A DNA stretch of 64,000 nucleotides from assembly GCF_047501535.1 (NCBI RefSeq), contig NZ_JAZDRJ010000016.1, forward strand, positions 1 through 64,000. The letters are read 5' to 3'. The notes under the pieces were generated by a model. The model saw only the letters and a list, made by a program, of their open reading frames with translations, was not told the origin of the DNA and ran no database searches. The translations under genes were made by a program, and so were the position numbers. Origin of the DNA: Yanghanlia sp047501535. GTDB taxonomy: Bacteria; Pseudomonadota; Gammaproteobacteria; Burkholderiales; Burkholderiaceae_B. Below, piece after piece: positions 52,222 through 61,910 of the stretch (positions within the stretch are counted from its first letter, which is position 1; every line of letters begins with the position of its first letter).

Positions 52222-55200
52222 ATGAAACGCGCGGCTGAAACACCCCCCTTCTCTGAGCAACAGGCAAGGTTTACGCCTGCTACCTCGCAAGAAATCACCG
52301 CGGCGGGCAGTGCTGGCCTGTATACCCATGCTGAACACGATGCCTGTGGCGTGGGGTTAGTTGCGCATATCAAAGGCCACAAAAGTCACGCGATTGTCGA
52401 ACAGGGTCTCAAGATTCTGAAAAGTATCGACCATCGTGGTGCAGTCGGCGCCGACCCCTTGCTTGGCGATGGAGCCGGCCTGCTCATTCAGATCCCTGAC
52501 GCGTTTTATCGCGCCGAAATGGCTCTACAAGGTATTAACCTCCCCGCACCAGGCGACTACGGTGTGGGCATGATCTTCCTGCCCAGAGAGGCCGCCTCAC
52601 GCCAGGCCTGCATTGAGATGCTGGAACGCGCCGTGCGCATGGAGGGCCAGCACGTACTCGGCTGGCGTGAGGTGCCGGTCGATCACAGCCTGCCCTTGTC
52701 CCCCGCTGTCGTGGCCAGCGCGCCAGTCATCAAACAGATCTTCATCGGTCGTGGCGCCGATGTTCTTGTGCCCGACGCATTGGAACGCAAGCTTTACGTG
52801 ATCCGCAAACTGGCCTCAGCCCGAATCAGCGCACTCAATCTCACTCACGGCGCCGAATACTACGTACCCAGCATGTCGTGCCGCACCGTGGTTTACAAGG
52901 GGTTGTTGTTGGCCGACCAAGTCGGAAAGTACTACCTGGATCTGCAAGACGAACGTGTTGAGTCAGCGTTAGCCCTGGTTCATCAACGCTTTTCTACCAA
53001 CACCTTTCCCTCCTGGCCGCTGGCACACCCATATCGCATGGTTGCACACAACGGCGAGATCAACACCGTCAAAGGCAACTACAACTGGATGCGTGCACGC
53101 GAAGGCATGATGCGCTCACCCGTACTGAGCGATGACCTTCAAAAGCTGTATCCCATCAGTTCGAACGGGCAATCCGACACAGCCATTTTTGATAACACGC
53201 TCGAACTGCTGGTGATGGCCGGCTATCCGCTGGCGCAGGCGGCCATGATGATGATTCCCGAGGCGTGGGAACAACACAGCCTGATGGACGAACAGCGTCG
53301 CGCCTTCTATGAATATCACGCAGCCATGCTGGAGCCATGGGATGGCCCCGCAGCGATAGTTTTCACCGACGGTCGCCAGATCGGCGCAACGCTCGACCGT
53401 AACGGCCTGCGGCCGGCCCGCTTCATCGTCACCGACGATGATCTGGTAGTGCTGGCCTCCGAAGCGGGCGTACTGCCAATTGATGAAAAACGAATTGTTC
53501 ACAAATGGCGTCTGCAACCGGGCCACATGTTTTTTATTGATCTCGAACAGGGACGCCTGATCCCAGACGAGGAAATCAAGGCAAAGTACGCTGCCGCCCG
53601 CCCTTACCGGCAATGGATAAACAATGTGCGGATCCGCCTTGCCGGCATTCCCGTTGGTGACGAAAAATCTGTTGGTGACGAGATATCGCCAACCGCCAGC
53701 ACGAGCGCGTTAACCGTACGTCAGCAAGCCTTCGGCATGAGTCAGGAAGATCTGAAGCTGCTGCTCGCGCCCATGGCTGCGGGCCAGGGCGAAGGGTTAG
53801 GTTCAATGGGTAACGATGCACCTTTAGCCGTGCTGTCAGATCGCAGCAAACCGCTGTACAACTATTTTCGCCAACTGTTTGCGCAGGTCACCAACCCGCC
53901 TATCGACCCGATCCGTGAAGCAGTGGTGATGTCGTTGGTCTCCTTTATCGGCCCCCGCCCCGATCTGTTAGACATCAACACCCTCAACCCGGCCATCCGG
54001 CTGGAAGTGTCTCAGCCTGTGCTCGACGACAGCGATATGCGCCGCTTGCGGCATATCGGCGCCCACACCGGCGACAAACTGCGCACATCCGAAATTGATA
54101 TCACCTACCCGGTGTCCTGGGGTAGAGACGGCATTGAAGCGCGTTTGCAAGCGCTGTGTGCCAAAGCCGCAGAGGCGACCCAAGCCGGATTCAATATATT
54201 GATTCTGACGGATCGCAAAACAGACGCTGATCATGTCGCCATCCCTGCTCTGCTGGCACTCTCGGCAATCCATCACCATCTGGTGAGCAACCGCCTGCGC
54301 ACCGCCACGAGTCTGGTGGTAGAAACCGCAAGCGCCTGGGAAGTTCATCACTTTGCCGTCCTTGCCGGCTATGGTGCCGAGGCCATGCACCCCTATCTGG
54401 CATTGGAAACGCTGAGCAATATGGCTCCCCAGCTCGGGTTGGATGCCGAAGACGCCACACAGAACTTCATTAAGGCCGTCGGCAAAGGGCTCTCCAAAAT
54501 CATGTCAAAAATGGGCATCAGTACGTATATGTCGTACTGCGGCGCGCAGATTTTTGAAGCAATTGGTTTGGAGGCCAACCTGGTTCAGAACTACTTTACC
54601 GGCACCCCCAGCCAAGTGGGTGGGCTGAGTATTTTTGATCTGGCCGAAGAGGCACTGCGCAATCATCAGCGTGCTTTTTCTCAAGGTCCCGCTCTTTCGC
54701 CCCGACTCGATGCCGGAGGCGAATACGCCTGGCGCCAGCATGGCGAAGAACATATGTGGACGCCGGACGCCATTGCCAAGCTGCAGCACAGTACTCGTTC
54801 TAACAACTACAAAACCTTTGAGGAATACGCCCAGATCATTAATGATCAGTCGCGTCGGCACATGACGCTGCGCGGCTTGTTCGAGTTCAACATGGACCCT
54901 GCCCGCGCCATTCCCCTGGATGCAGTGGAACCCGCCAGCGAAATTGTCAAACGTTTTGCCACGGGTGCCATGTCACTGGGCTCGCTCTCCACCGAAGCGC
55001 ATGTCAACCTGGCCATCGCCATGAATCGCATCGGGGGCAAAAGCAATACAGGCGAAGGTGGCGAAGACCCCGCACGTTATCGACATGAAATGCGTGGCGA
55101 GCACATCCAGCCAGGCGTCATGCTCAGTGAGCGACTCGGGGCTGAAGTGCGGGTGGATTACCGCTTGAAAAAGGGTGACAGTCTACGGTCGCGAATCAAG

Positions 55201-56982
55201 CAAATCGCGTCCGGGCGCTTTGGTGTCACAACGGAGTACTTGGTCTCGGCCGATCAGATTCAGATCAAAATGGCTCAGGGCGCCAAGCCCGGAGAAGGCG
55301 GCCAACTGCCGGGAGAAAAGGTCTCTGACTATATCGGCAAGCTGCGCCATTCGGTGCCCGGCGTCGGTTTGATCTCGCCCCCGCCGCACCACGACATCTA
55401 TTCCATCGAAGACCTCGCTCAGCTCATTCACGATCTGAAAAACGTCAATCCGCAGGCTGACGTATCGGTCAAACTGGTATCCGAATTTGGGGTGGGAACG
55501 GTGGCGGCAGGTGTTGCCAAGGCCAAGGCCGACCATATCGTCATTGCCGGACACGACGGCGGCACGGGCGCTTCCCCATGGTCCTCCATCAAACATGCGG
55601 GTTCTCCCTGGGAATTAGGGCTGGCTGAAACCCAGCAAACATTGGTGCTCAACCGCCTGCGTGGTCGCGTGCGGTTACAAGTGGATGGCCAGTTGAAAAC
55701 CGGGCGCGACGTAGTGATTGGAGCCATGCTGGGCGCTGATGAGTTCGGCTTTGCCACCGCGCCGCTGGTTGCTTCGGGCTGCATCATGATGCGCAAATGC
55801 CACCTCAACACCTGCCCGGTAGGCATTGCCACTCAGGACCCCATATTGCGCCAACGTTTTACCGGCACACCAGAGCACGTCATCAATTTTTTCTTTTTCA
55901 TTGCAGAAGAAGCGCGCCAGATCATGGCGCAACTGGGTGTTCGACGCATAGAAGATCTGGTAGGCCGCGCCGACCTGCTCAATACACGCCAGGGCATCCA
56001 GCACTGGAAAGCCAAAGGGCTGGACTTCAGCCGCATCTTTGCCCTGCCGACTGCCCCTGCGGAAGTAGAGCGTCGGCATCAGAACAGCCAGGAGCACGGC
56101 CTTGAAAAAGCGCTCGATAGGCAACTGCTCGCACGAGTTCGCCCCGAACTGATCAAGGGGGGGCGCGTCGTCTTGAATGCGACCGCGCGTAACGTAGACC
56201 GCAGTGTGGGTGCCATGCTCTCGGGCACACTTACGCGCCAATTCCCTGGCGGCTTAGCAGACGGCCGCGTCCACATTGAATTTACCGGCACCGGGGGCCA
56301 GAGCTTCGGCGCTTTCTTAACGCGCGGCATCACCTTTCGTATTATGGGTGAAGCCAATGACTATGCTGGAAAAGGCTTATCCGGCGGTCGCTTGGTGATC
56401 CGCCCTAGCGCCGACTTCAAAGGTCAGGCACTGGACAACATCATTGTCGGCAACACCGTTCTCTATGGTGCCACGGCGGGGGAAGCCTTTTTCTGCGGCG
56501 TGGCAGGTGAACGGTTTGCCGTGCGGCTGTCCGGCGCCGATGCGGTCGTTGAAGGGGTCGGCGACCACGGCTGCGAGTACATGACCGGCGGCACAGTGCT
56601 GGTTTTAGGCCAGACCGGCCGAAACTTCGCTGCAGGCATGTCTGGCGGCATTGCGTTTGTGTACGACGAAGGCGGTCAATTCACTCAACGCTGCAACACC
56701 GCACAAGTCGCACTCGACCCCGTGCTTGAAACCGGCGAACAACATGCCGCTGGTATTCCGCTTCATAACGGCCAGACCGACGAAGCCCTATTGCTACGTC
56801 TGCTTAAAGCACATATCGAGTGGACAGGATCTTTGCGTGCGCAAGCGCTATTGAAGAACTGGCCGCAAACGAGGGGACGTTTCATCAAGGTTTTTCCGCA
56901 CGAATACCGCCACGCACTAAGCCGGCAACAGACACCCCTCCTATCAAAACCTGTGCCCATGCCACCGTTGCGCGCTGCCTGA
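52222..56982 (+). CDS. gltB: Glutamate synthase (NADPH) large subunit
   Basis: GOGAT alpha subunit: splits glutamine and passes ammonia to 2-oxoglutarate, giving two glutamates. The 1586-residue precursor has Cys42 in HAEHDACGVGLVAH as the N-terminal nucleophile after removal of the propeptide. The FMN-barrel segment includes GVGLISPPPHHDIYSIEDL, and the 3Fe-4S ligands are in GCIMMRKCHLNTCPVG near residue 1186. A C-terminal beta-helix of glycine-rich repeats (GKGLSGGRLVIRP, GCEYMTGGTVLVLG) follows. ATG 52222 has GGAG ten bases upstream. gltD follows after 23 bases. Confidence 0.97.
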   Translation: MKRAAETPPFSEQQARFTPATSQEITAAGSAGLYTHAEHDACGVGLVAHIKGHKSHAIVEQGLKILKSIDHRGAVGADPLLGDGAGLLIQIPDAFYRAEMALQGINLPAPGDYGVGMIFLPREAASRQACIEMLERAVRMEGQHVLGWREVPVDHSLPLSPAVVASAPVIKQIFIGRGADVLVPDALERKLYVIRKLASARISALNLTHGAEYYVPSMSCRTVVYKGLLLADQVGKYYLDLQDERVESALALVHQRFSTNTFPSWPLAHPYRMVAHNGEINTVKGNYNWMRAREGMMRSPVLSDDLQKLYPISSNGQSDTAIFDNTLELLVMAGYPLAQAAMMMIPEAWEQHSLMDEQRRAFYEYHAAMLEPWDGPAAIVFTDGRQIGATLDRNGLRPARFIVTDDDLVVLASEAGVLPIDEKRIVHKWRLQPGHMFFIDLEQGRLIPDEEIKAKYAAARPYRQWINNVRIRLAGIPVGDEKSVGDEISPTASTSALTVRQQAFGMSQEDLKLLLAPMAAGQGEGLGSMGNDAPLAVLSDRSKPLYNYFRQLFAQVTNPPIDPIREAVVMSLVSFIGPRPDLLDINTLNPAIRLEVSQPVLDDSDMRRLRHIGAHTGDKLRTSEIDITYPVSWGRDGIEARLQALCAKAAEATQAGFNILILTDRKTDADHVAIPALLALSAIHHHLVSNRLRTATSLVVETASAWEVHHFAVLAGYGAEAMHPYLALETLSNMAPQLGLDAEDATQNFIKAVGKGLSKIMSKMGISTYMSYCGAQIFEAIGLEANLVQNYFTGTPSQVGGLSIFDLAEEALRNHQRAFSQGPALSPRLDAGGEYAWRQHGEEHMWTPDAIAKLQHSTRSNNYKTFEEYAQIINDQSRRHMTLRGLFEFNMDPARAIPLDAVEPASEIVKRFATGAMSLGSLSTEAHVNLAIAMNRIGGKSNTGEGGEDPARYRHEMRGEHIQPGVMLSERLGAEVRVDYRLKKGDSLRSRIKQIASGRFGVTTEYLVSADQIQIKMAQGAKPGEGGQLPGEKVSDYIGKLRHSVPGVGLISPPPHHDIYSIEDLAQLIHDLKNVNPQADVSVKLVSEFGVGTVAAGVAKAKADHIVIAGHDGGTGASPWSSIKHAGSPWELGLAETQQTLVLNRLRGRVRLQVDGQLKTGRDVVIGAMLGADEFGFATAPLVASGCIMMRKCHLNTCPVGIATQDPILRQRFTGTPEHVINFFFFIAEEARQIMAQLGVRRIEDLVGRADLLNTRQGIQHWKAKGLDFSRIFALPTAPAEVERRHQNSQEHGLEKALDRQLLARVRPELIKGGRVVLNATARNVDRSVGAMLSGTLTRQFPGGLADGRVHIEFTGTGGQSFGAFLTRGITFRIMGEANDYAGKGLSGGRLVIRPSADFKGQALDNIIVGNTVLYGATAGEAFFCGVAGERFAVRLSGADAVVEGVGDHGCEYMTGGTVLVLGQTGRNFAAGMSGGIAFVYDEGGQFTQRCNTAQVALDPVLETGEQHAAGIPLHNGQTDEALLLRLLKAHIEWTGSLRAQALLKNWPQTRGRFIKVFPHEYRHALSRQQTPLLSKPVPMPPLRAA

Positions 56983-57005
56983 GACGAACCCGGAGAGATA
57001 GCATT

Positions 57006-58472
57006 ATGGGAAAAACCACTGGATTTTTAGAGTTTGAACGTGTTGAGCCCCACAGTGAACCGGCCGAGAAGCGGGTACGGCACTACCGAGAGTTTGTGGC
57101 AGATTTGAATCGTGATCAGGCGCACCAGCAAAGCGCCCGCTGCATGGATTGCGGCACGCCGTTCTGCAGCCATGGCTGCCCGCTCAACAACATCATCCCC
57201 GACTTCAATGACTTGGTGTATCGCGATGATTGGCACTCAGCCATCGATGTGCTGCATTCCACCAACAATTTTCCAGAATTTACCGGACGGGTCTGCCCCG
57301 CGCCCTGCGAGGCAGCCTGCACCCTCAATATCAACAGCCAGCCGGTCGGCATCAAATCGATCGAGCACGCCATTATCGACCGTGCCTATGCGGAAGGATG
57401 GCTGCACCCCCAGCTGGCAACATTCAAAACGGGCAAACGCGTGGCGATCGTTGGCTCCGGCCCCGCAGGACTCGCTGCAGCACAACAACTCGCGCGGGCG
57501 GGCCATCAAGTGACGGTATTTGAGAAGAACGACAAAGTAGGCGGACTGCTGCGTTTCGGAATTCCCGACTTCAAGCTGGATAAATCGCACATAGACCGTC
57601 GCGTCGCGCAACTCACTGCGGAAGGGGTGGAAATCCGCACCAACACCCTTGTGGGTGATTGGCCGGAACACAGTCGTGTCACCAACTGGAGTACGCAACA
57701 CATTTCGGCAGAACAGCTTCAGAGCGAGTTTGATGCGGTGCTTCTCACCGGCGGGGCAGAACAATCGCGTGATCTCCCCATCCCTGGCCGCGAACTTAAC
57801 GGCGTGCATTTTGCAATGGAGTTTCTGCCACAACAGAACCGCGTCAATGCAGGCGTGTCCATGCCAGGACAAATCCACGCCAAGGGCCTGCACGTTGTCG
57901 TGATTGGTGGGGGCGACACGGGTTCGGACTGCGTAGGCACCGCCAACCGACAAGGCGCCGCCAGCGTGGTGCAGTTTGAACTGATGGCAATGCCGCCCGC
58001 TCAGGAAAACAAGCCTCTTACCTGGCCGTACTGGCCATACAAGCTGCGGACTTCTTCTAGCCATGAGGAAGGCTGCGAGCGTGAGTTCGCCGTGGCGACG
58101 AAGGCTTTCCTGGGCCATAACGGCAAGCTCACCGGTCTCAAGACCGTCCAAGTCGAAATACGGCAAGGGCAAATCGTTGAAATACCGAATACCGAAAAAA
58201 TCTGGAAAGCCGACCTGGTCTTGCTGGCTATGGGCTTTGTTGGGCCGGTTGCCAGTGTGCTTGAAAGCTTTGGCGTGGTACGCGACGCCTCCTGCAACGG
58301 CAGGGTAAGCGTCAAAGCCGACAGTGCTTACGCCACCAATGTGGCAGGCGTGTTTACTGCGGGTGACATGCGTCGTGGGCAATCCCTGGTGGTGTGGGCC
58401 ATTCACGAGGGTCGCCAGGCGGCACGCGCCATAAACAGGTTTTTAATGGATTCTGGGAGTTTTGACGCATGA
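57006..58472 (+). CDS. gltD: Glutamate synthase (NADPH) small subunit
   Basis: GOGAT beta subunit: oxidises NADPH and feeds electrons to GltB. The 488-residue protein starts MGKTTGFLEFERVEP. N-terminal cysteines for two 4Fe-4S clusters are in CMDCGTPFCSHGCPLNN and CPAPCEAAC. The FAD site is VAIVGSGPAGLAAAQQLARA near 145, and the NADPH site is VVVIGGGDTGSDC near 300. The frame is open 62 codons upstream, inside gltB, but family members begin at this ATG. Its stop overlaps the dapL start (ATGA). Confidence 0.96.
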   Translation: MGKTTGFLEFERVEPHSEPAEKRVRHYREFVADLNRDQAHQQSARCMDCGTPFCSHGCPLNNIIPDFNDLVYRDDWHSAIDVLHSTNNFPEFTGRVCPAPCEAACTLNINSQPVGIKSIEHAIIDRAYAEGWLHPQLATFKTGKRVAIVGSGPAGLAAAQQLARAGHQVTVFEKNDKVGGLLRFGIPDFKLDKSHIDRRVAQLTAEGVEIRTNTLVGDWPEHSRVTNWSTQHISAEQLQSEFDAVLLTGGAEQSRDLPIPGRELNGVHFAMEFLPQQNRVNAGVSMPGQIHAKGLHVVVIGGGDTGSDCVGTANRQGAASVVQFELMAMPPAQENKPLTWPYWPYKLRTSSSHEEGCEREFAVATKAFLGHNGKLTGLKTVQVEIRQGQIVEIPNTEKIWKADLVLLAMGFVGPVASVLESFGVVRDASCNGRVSVKADSAYATNVAGVFTAGDMRRGQSLVVWAIHEGRQAARAINRFLMDSGSFDA

Positions 58473-59695
58473 TCCGAATCAACCCTCATTACGCTAACCT
58501 GCAAGCCAATTACCTGTTTGCCGATATTGCACGGCGCGTGCACGCATTTCAACAGCGTCGCCCCGATGTGGAGCTCATCCGCCTCGGTATCGGTGACGTC
58601 ACTGAGCCGTTACCCCAGGCCTGCATCGAAGCCCTGCATAAAGCCGTAGACGAAATGGCTACCACCAGCCACTTTCGTGGCTATGGCCCCGAACAAGGGT
58701 ATGACTTCTTGCGCGAAGCCATTGCCTTGCACGACTTTCAGGAGCGCGGTGCAGAAATCAGCGCCGACGAGGTGTTCGTCAGCGATGGGGCCAAATGCGA
58801 CGTGGCTAACATTCAAGAACTGTTCGCAGCAGACGTGCGCGTAGCCATTTCCGACCCGGTCTACCCAGTCTATGTAGACACCAACGTCATGGCCGGGCGG
58901 TGTGGCGCTTGGGTAGACGATCGTTATCAGAACCTGGTTTATCTACCGTGCTCCGCCACCACAGGCTACGCACCGCAACTACCGGACACCCCGGTGGATG
59001 TCGTTTACCTCTGCTCGCCCAACAACCCTACCGGCGCCACACTGACCCGGCCCCAACTCCAGCAATGGGTCGATTACGCTGCCGCCAATAAGGTATTGAT
59101 CCTGTTTGACGCAGCTTACGAAGCATTCATTCGAGACGATTCCCTACCCCATTCCATCTTCGAAATTCCTGGCGCCCGTGAAGTCGCTATCGAGTTTCGC
59201 AGCTACTCCAAAACAGCCGGTTTTACAGGCTTGCGCTGTGCTTACACGGTGATACCGAAAACCTGCATGGGGCGGGGCGATGACGGCGAGCCTGTTCCAC
59301 TGCACACGTTGTGGAGCCGGCGGCAAACCACAAAATTCAACGGCGTTTCTTACCCAGTGCAACGGGCCGCAGAAGCCGTCTACAGCCTTTCAGGCCAACA
59401 GCAAGTGCGTACCCTGAGCGATGGGTATCTGGCCAACGCTCAACGCATTCGCGAGGTGTTTCAGGCGCTTGGCTATCCCTGCACCGGCGGCGATCACTCA
59501 CCTTATATATGGGTTCGCACAGGCATAGACGCCTGGGAGTTTTTTGACATGCTCCTGGAGGAATCCGGCGTCGTCTGCACGCCGGGCGTGGGCTTTGGCC
59601 GTTGCGGTCAAGGCCATGTCCGCATCAGCGCCTTCAACAGTGCCGCTCAGGTAGAAGCCGCTATGCAGCGCATCCACACGGTTTTACAGACATAA
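58469..59695 (+). CDS. dapL: LL-diaminopimelate aminotransferase
   Basis: Converts tetrahydrodipicolinate straight to LL-diaminopimelate using glutamate as amino donor, a shortcut round the DapD-DapC-DapE steps. The 408-residue PLP enzyme aligns end to end with plant and chlamydial DapL: NPHYANLQANYLFADIARRV, GIGDVTEPLP, FRGYGPEQGYDFLREAI, VFVSDGAKCDV, LCSPNNPTGATL, Lys248 in SYSKTAGFTGLR, and TPGVGFGRCGQGHVRIS. It overlaps gltD by four bases and precedes dapF. AspC- or HisC-type aminotransferases lack the DGAK and FRGYGP segments. Confidence 0.92.
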   Translation: MIRINPHYANLQANYLFADIARRVHAFQQRRPDVELIRLGIGDVTEPLPQACIEALHKAVDEMATTSHFRGYGPEQGYDFLREAIALHDFQERGAEISADEVFVSDGAKCDVANIQELFAADVRVAISDPVYPVYVDTNVMAGRCGAWVDDRYQNLVYLPCSATTGYAPQLPDTPVDVVYLCSPNNPTGATLTRPQLQQWVDYAAANKVLILFDAAYEAFIRDDSLPHSIFEIPGAREVAIEFRSYSKTAGFTGLRCAYTVIPKTCMGRGDDGEPVPLHTLWSRRQTTKFNGVSYPVQRAAEAVYSLSGQQQVRTLSDGYLANAQRIREVFQALGYPCTGGDHSPYIWVRTGIDAWEFFDMLLEESGVVCTPGVGFGRCGQGHVRISAFNSAAQVEAAMQRIHTVLQT

Positions 59696-59717
59696 CCCAC
59701 TCTTGCGCGAGCTTCTC

Positions 59718-60590
59718 ATGTCTATAGCGCCCCACCGCCGCCCTTACAGCCTTCATACCCCCTTACCCTTCACCAAGATGCACGGCCTGGGTAACGACTT
59801 TGTTGTCATCGACGCCACGCTTCACCCATTCACGCTGACGCCAGAAAATATCCGAGCCATGGCGGATCGCCACTTTGGCGTGGGCTTCGATCAGCTTCTG
59901 GTTGTTGAACCTGCTCCCCACCCGGGCTTGGACTTTGGTTATCGTATTTTCAATGCCGACGGCTCCGAAGTAGAACAATGCGGCAACGGCGCCCGCTGTT
60001 TTGCCCGCTATGTCCGCGAGAACGGTCTAAGCAGCAAAGACCTCCTTCGTGTGCAAACCTGCGCAGGCATCATTGAGCTGTGCATCACAGCAACCGACCA
60101 AGTGCGTGTCAATATGGGGGTTCCAAAGTTTGAACCCGCGCAAATCCCCTTTGTCAGCAAAAAAACAGCCCTACGGTATACCGTAGAGGTCGACAACCAG
60201 GCCCTATCCCTGTCTGTGGTCAATATGGGTAACCCACACGCAGTGCTTTGCGTAGCAGATGTTGAACACGCACCCGTTGCCTTATGGGGGCCTCTGCTGG
60301 AATCGCATCCGCTCTTTCCTGCACGCGTCAACGTCGGCTTCATGCAAGTCATCAATCGCCATCACATCAAACTTCGCGTGTACGAGCGCGGCACAGGGGA
60401 AACCATGGCTTGTGGTTCCGGCGCCTGCGCCGCCGTCGTGGTTGGGCAGCGTCTGGGCCTGCTGGCTCCCCCCGTTCAAGTCGAACTGAGTGGAGGGCAA
60501 CTTCACATTGATTGGCAGGGTAACGATGCGCCTGTTCTCATGGAAGGCTCCGCCACCCGTGTCTATGAAGGGCAGTGGCTTTGGCCGTAA
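59718..60590 (+). CDS. dapF: Diaminopimelate epimerase
   Basis: Turns LL-diaminopimelate, the DapL product, into meso-diaminopimelate for peptidoglycan and lysine. The protein of about 290 residues has FTKMHGLGNDFVVID and the two active-site cysteines Cys88 in CGNGARC and Cys232 in CGSGAC. ATG 59718 is chosen; an in-frame TTG at 59703 would add five residues, and the family often starts closer to FTKMHG. It is the last gene of the gltBD unit, before a terminator. Confidence 0.95.
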   Translation: MSIAPHRRPYSLHTPLPFTKMHGLGNDFVVIDATLHPFTLTPENIRAMADRHFGVGFDQLLVVEPAPHPGLDFGYRIFNADGSEVEQCGNGARCFARYVRENGLSSKDLLRVQTCAGIIELCITATDQVRVNMGVPKFEPAQIPFVSKKTALRYTVEVDNQALSLSVVNMGNPHAVLCVADVEHAPVALWGPLLESHPLFPARVNVGFMQVINRHHIKLRVYERGTGETMACGSGACAAVVVGQRLGLLAPPVQVELSGGQLHIDWQGNDAPVLMEGSATRVYEGQWLWP

Positions 60591-60593
60591 AAA

Positions 60594-60625
60594 GAGGCGG
60601 CGGCCCCGAATCGGGCCGTCGCCTC
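60594..60625. terminator. Strong hairpin between dapF and amtB
   Basis: GAGGCGGCGGCCC and GGGCCGTCGCCTC pair (one G-T) around CGAAT. On the minus strand it is followed by TTTTT, making a good terminator for glnK-amtB; on the plus strand it ends the gltBD-dapLF unit without a long T run. Confidence 0.85.
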
Positions 60626-60645
60626 GCGCTGATTTCAAATCAAAC

Positions 60646-61872
60646 TCAAAAGTGGTAGGCAGTTTCGCCGTGACTATGAATGTCCAGACCTTCTCGTTCT
60701 TCGTCCGGAGACACCCGCAGGCCATACAGCTTGTCGGCCACTTTATAGGCACCCCAGGCAACCAGACCAGACCAGGCAATGGTAATCAAGATACCTTCAA
60801 GTTGAACCCAGAGCTGCCAGGGTAAACCTGACAGGCTTTCTAGGCCTGGGCCACCAAAGGCCTGGGCATTGAATACGCCGGTCAACATCGCTCCAACAAT
60901 ACCGCCTACGCCATGGATGCCAAATACATCCAGGCTGTCATCGGCCTTCAGTGAACTTTTAAGACCGCTCACACCCCAAACGCACGCTGCCCCGGCAACA
61001 ATCCCGATTAGCAGCGCCCCACCCGGGCCGACCAGGCCGGCGGCAGGCGTCACACCCACCAGCCCCGCGACAGCCCCCGAACTAGCTCCCAGCAACGAGG
61101 GGTGGCCTTTAACCTTCCATTCCACCACCAGCCACGACAGCACGGCCCCGCAGGTTGCCAGCAGCGTATTGAAAAAAGCCAGTGTCATCGTTTGCGAGGC
61201 AGCTAGCGCAGAGCCAGCATTAAAGCCGAACCAACCTACCCACAGTAGGGATGCGCCCGTCAAGGTCATAGACAAGTTGTGCGGTTGCATCGGTTCCCTG
61301 CCATAGCCTAAACGCGCGCCTACTACCCACGCACCTACCAAGGCCGCCACTCCCGCATTGATATGAACCACGGTCCCCCCGGCGAAGTCCAGCGCACCGC
61401 GTTCAAACAGCCACCCCCCTTCCGCCCACACCATGTGCGCAATGGGCACATAGGCCAGCGTCATCCAGATAAAGGTGAAGATCAGAACAGCGCCGTAACG
61501 CATACGCTCAGCAAAACCGCCTACGACCAAAGCGCAAGTGATGCCGGCGAACGTAGCTTGAAAAGCGGCGAAGCTCAGCTCAGGAATGCTGCCGGACACC
61601 GCGAACTGGCCGTTGGCCAGATCGAACATACCCGAGAACATCATGCGTTCGAAGCCGCCAAAAAAAGCATTCCCCTCCGTGAAGGCCAAGGAGTAGCCAT
61701 ACATAAACCACAAGACAACCGCCAGCGTGAAGGTGGAGATCACCTGCAGCAATACCGACAACACATTCTTGGCGCGCACCAAGCCGCCATAGAACAGTGC
61801 GAGCCCAGGTACAACCATCAAAAGTACGAGCAGCGTCGAGAGGCTGACCCATGCCAGGTCCGCTTTATCCAT
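60646..61872 (-). CDS. amtB: Ammonium transporter AmtB
   Basis: Inner-membrane ammonium channel, 408 residues with eleven expected helices and no long signal sequence. The conserved Asp and first pore histidine are in LDFAGGTVVHINAG, the second histidine is in DVFGIHGVGG, and WVGWFGFNAGSA and AGITCALVVGGFAERM are family signatures. The C-terminal tail, KVADKLYGLRVSPDEEREGL, is the part that binds GlnK. It is downstream of glnK in the classical glnK-amtB order, and ends at a terminator. Confidence 0.96.
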   Translation of the reverse strand: MDKADLAWVSLSTLLVLLMVVPGLALFYGGLVRAKNVLSVLLQVISTFTLAVVLWFMYGYSLAFTEGNAFFGGFERMMFSGMFDLANGQFAVSGSIPELSFAAFQATFAGITCALVVGGFAERMRYGAVLIFTFIWMTLAYVPIAHMVWAEGGWLFERGALDFAGGTVVHINAGVAALVGAWVVGARLGYGREPMQPHNLSMTLTGASLLWVGWFGFNAGSALAASQTMTLAFFNTLLATCGAVLSWLVVEWKVKGHPSLLGASSGAVAGLVGVTPAAGLVGPGGALLIGIVAGAACVWGVSGLKSSLKADDSLDVFGIHGVGGIVGAMLTGVFNAQAFGGPGLESLSGLPWQLWVQLEGILITIAWSGLVAWGAYKVADKLYGLRVSPDEEREGLDIHSHGETAYHF

Positions 61873-61910
61873 ATTCTTTCTCCAGAAATGTCAGATTGAT
61901 GCATGTCGCC

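Noticed and set aside
57237..58406. Open frame of 389 codons antisense to gltD
   Set aside because: It mirrors the codon pattern of gltD, whose Fe-S, FAD and NADPH motifs are unmistakable, and its product has no recognisable domain.
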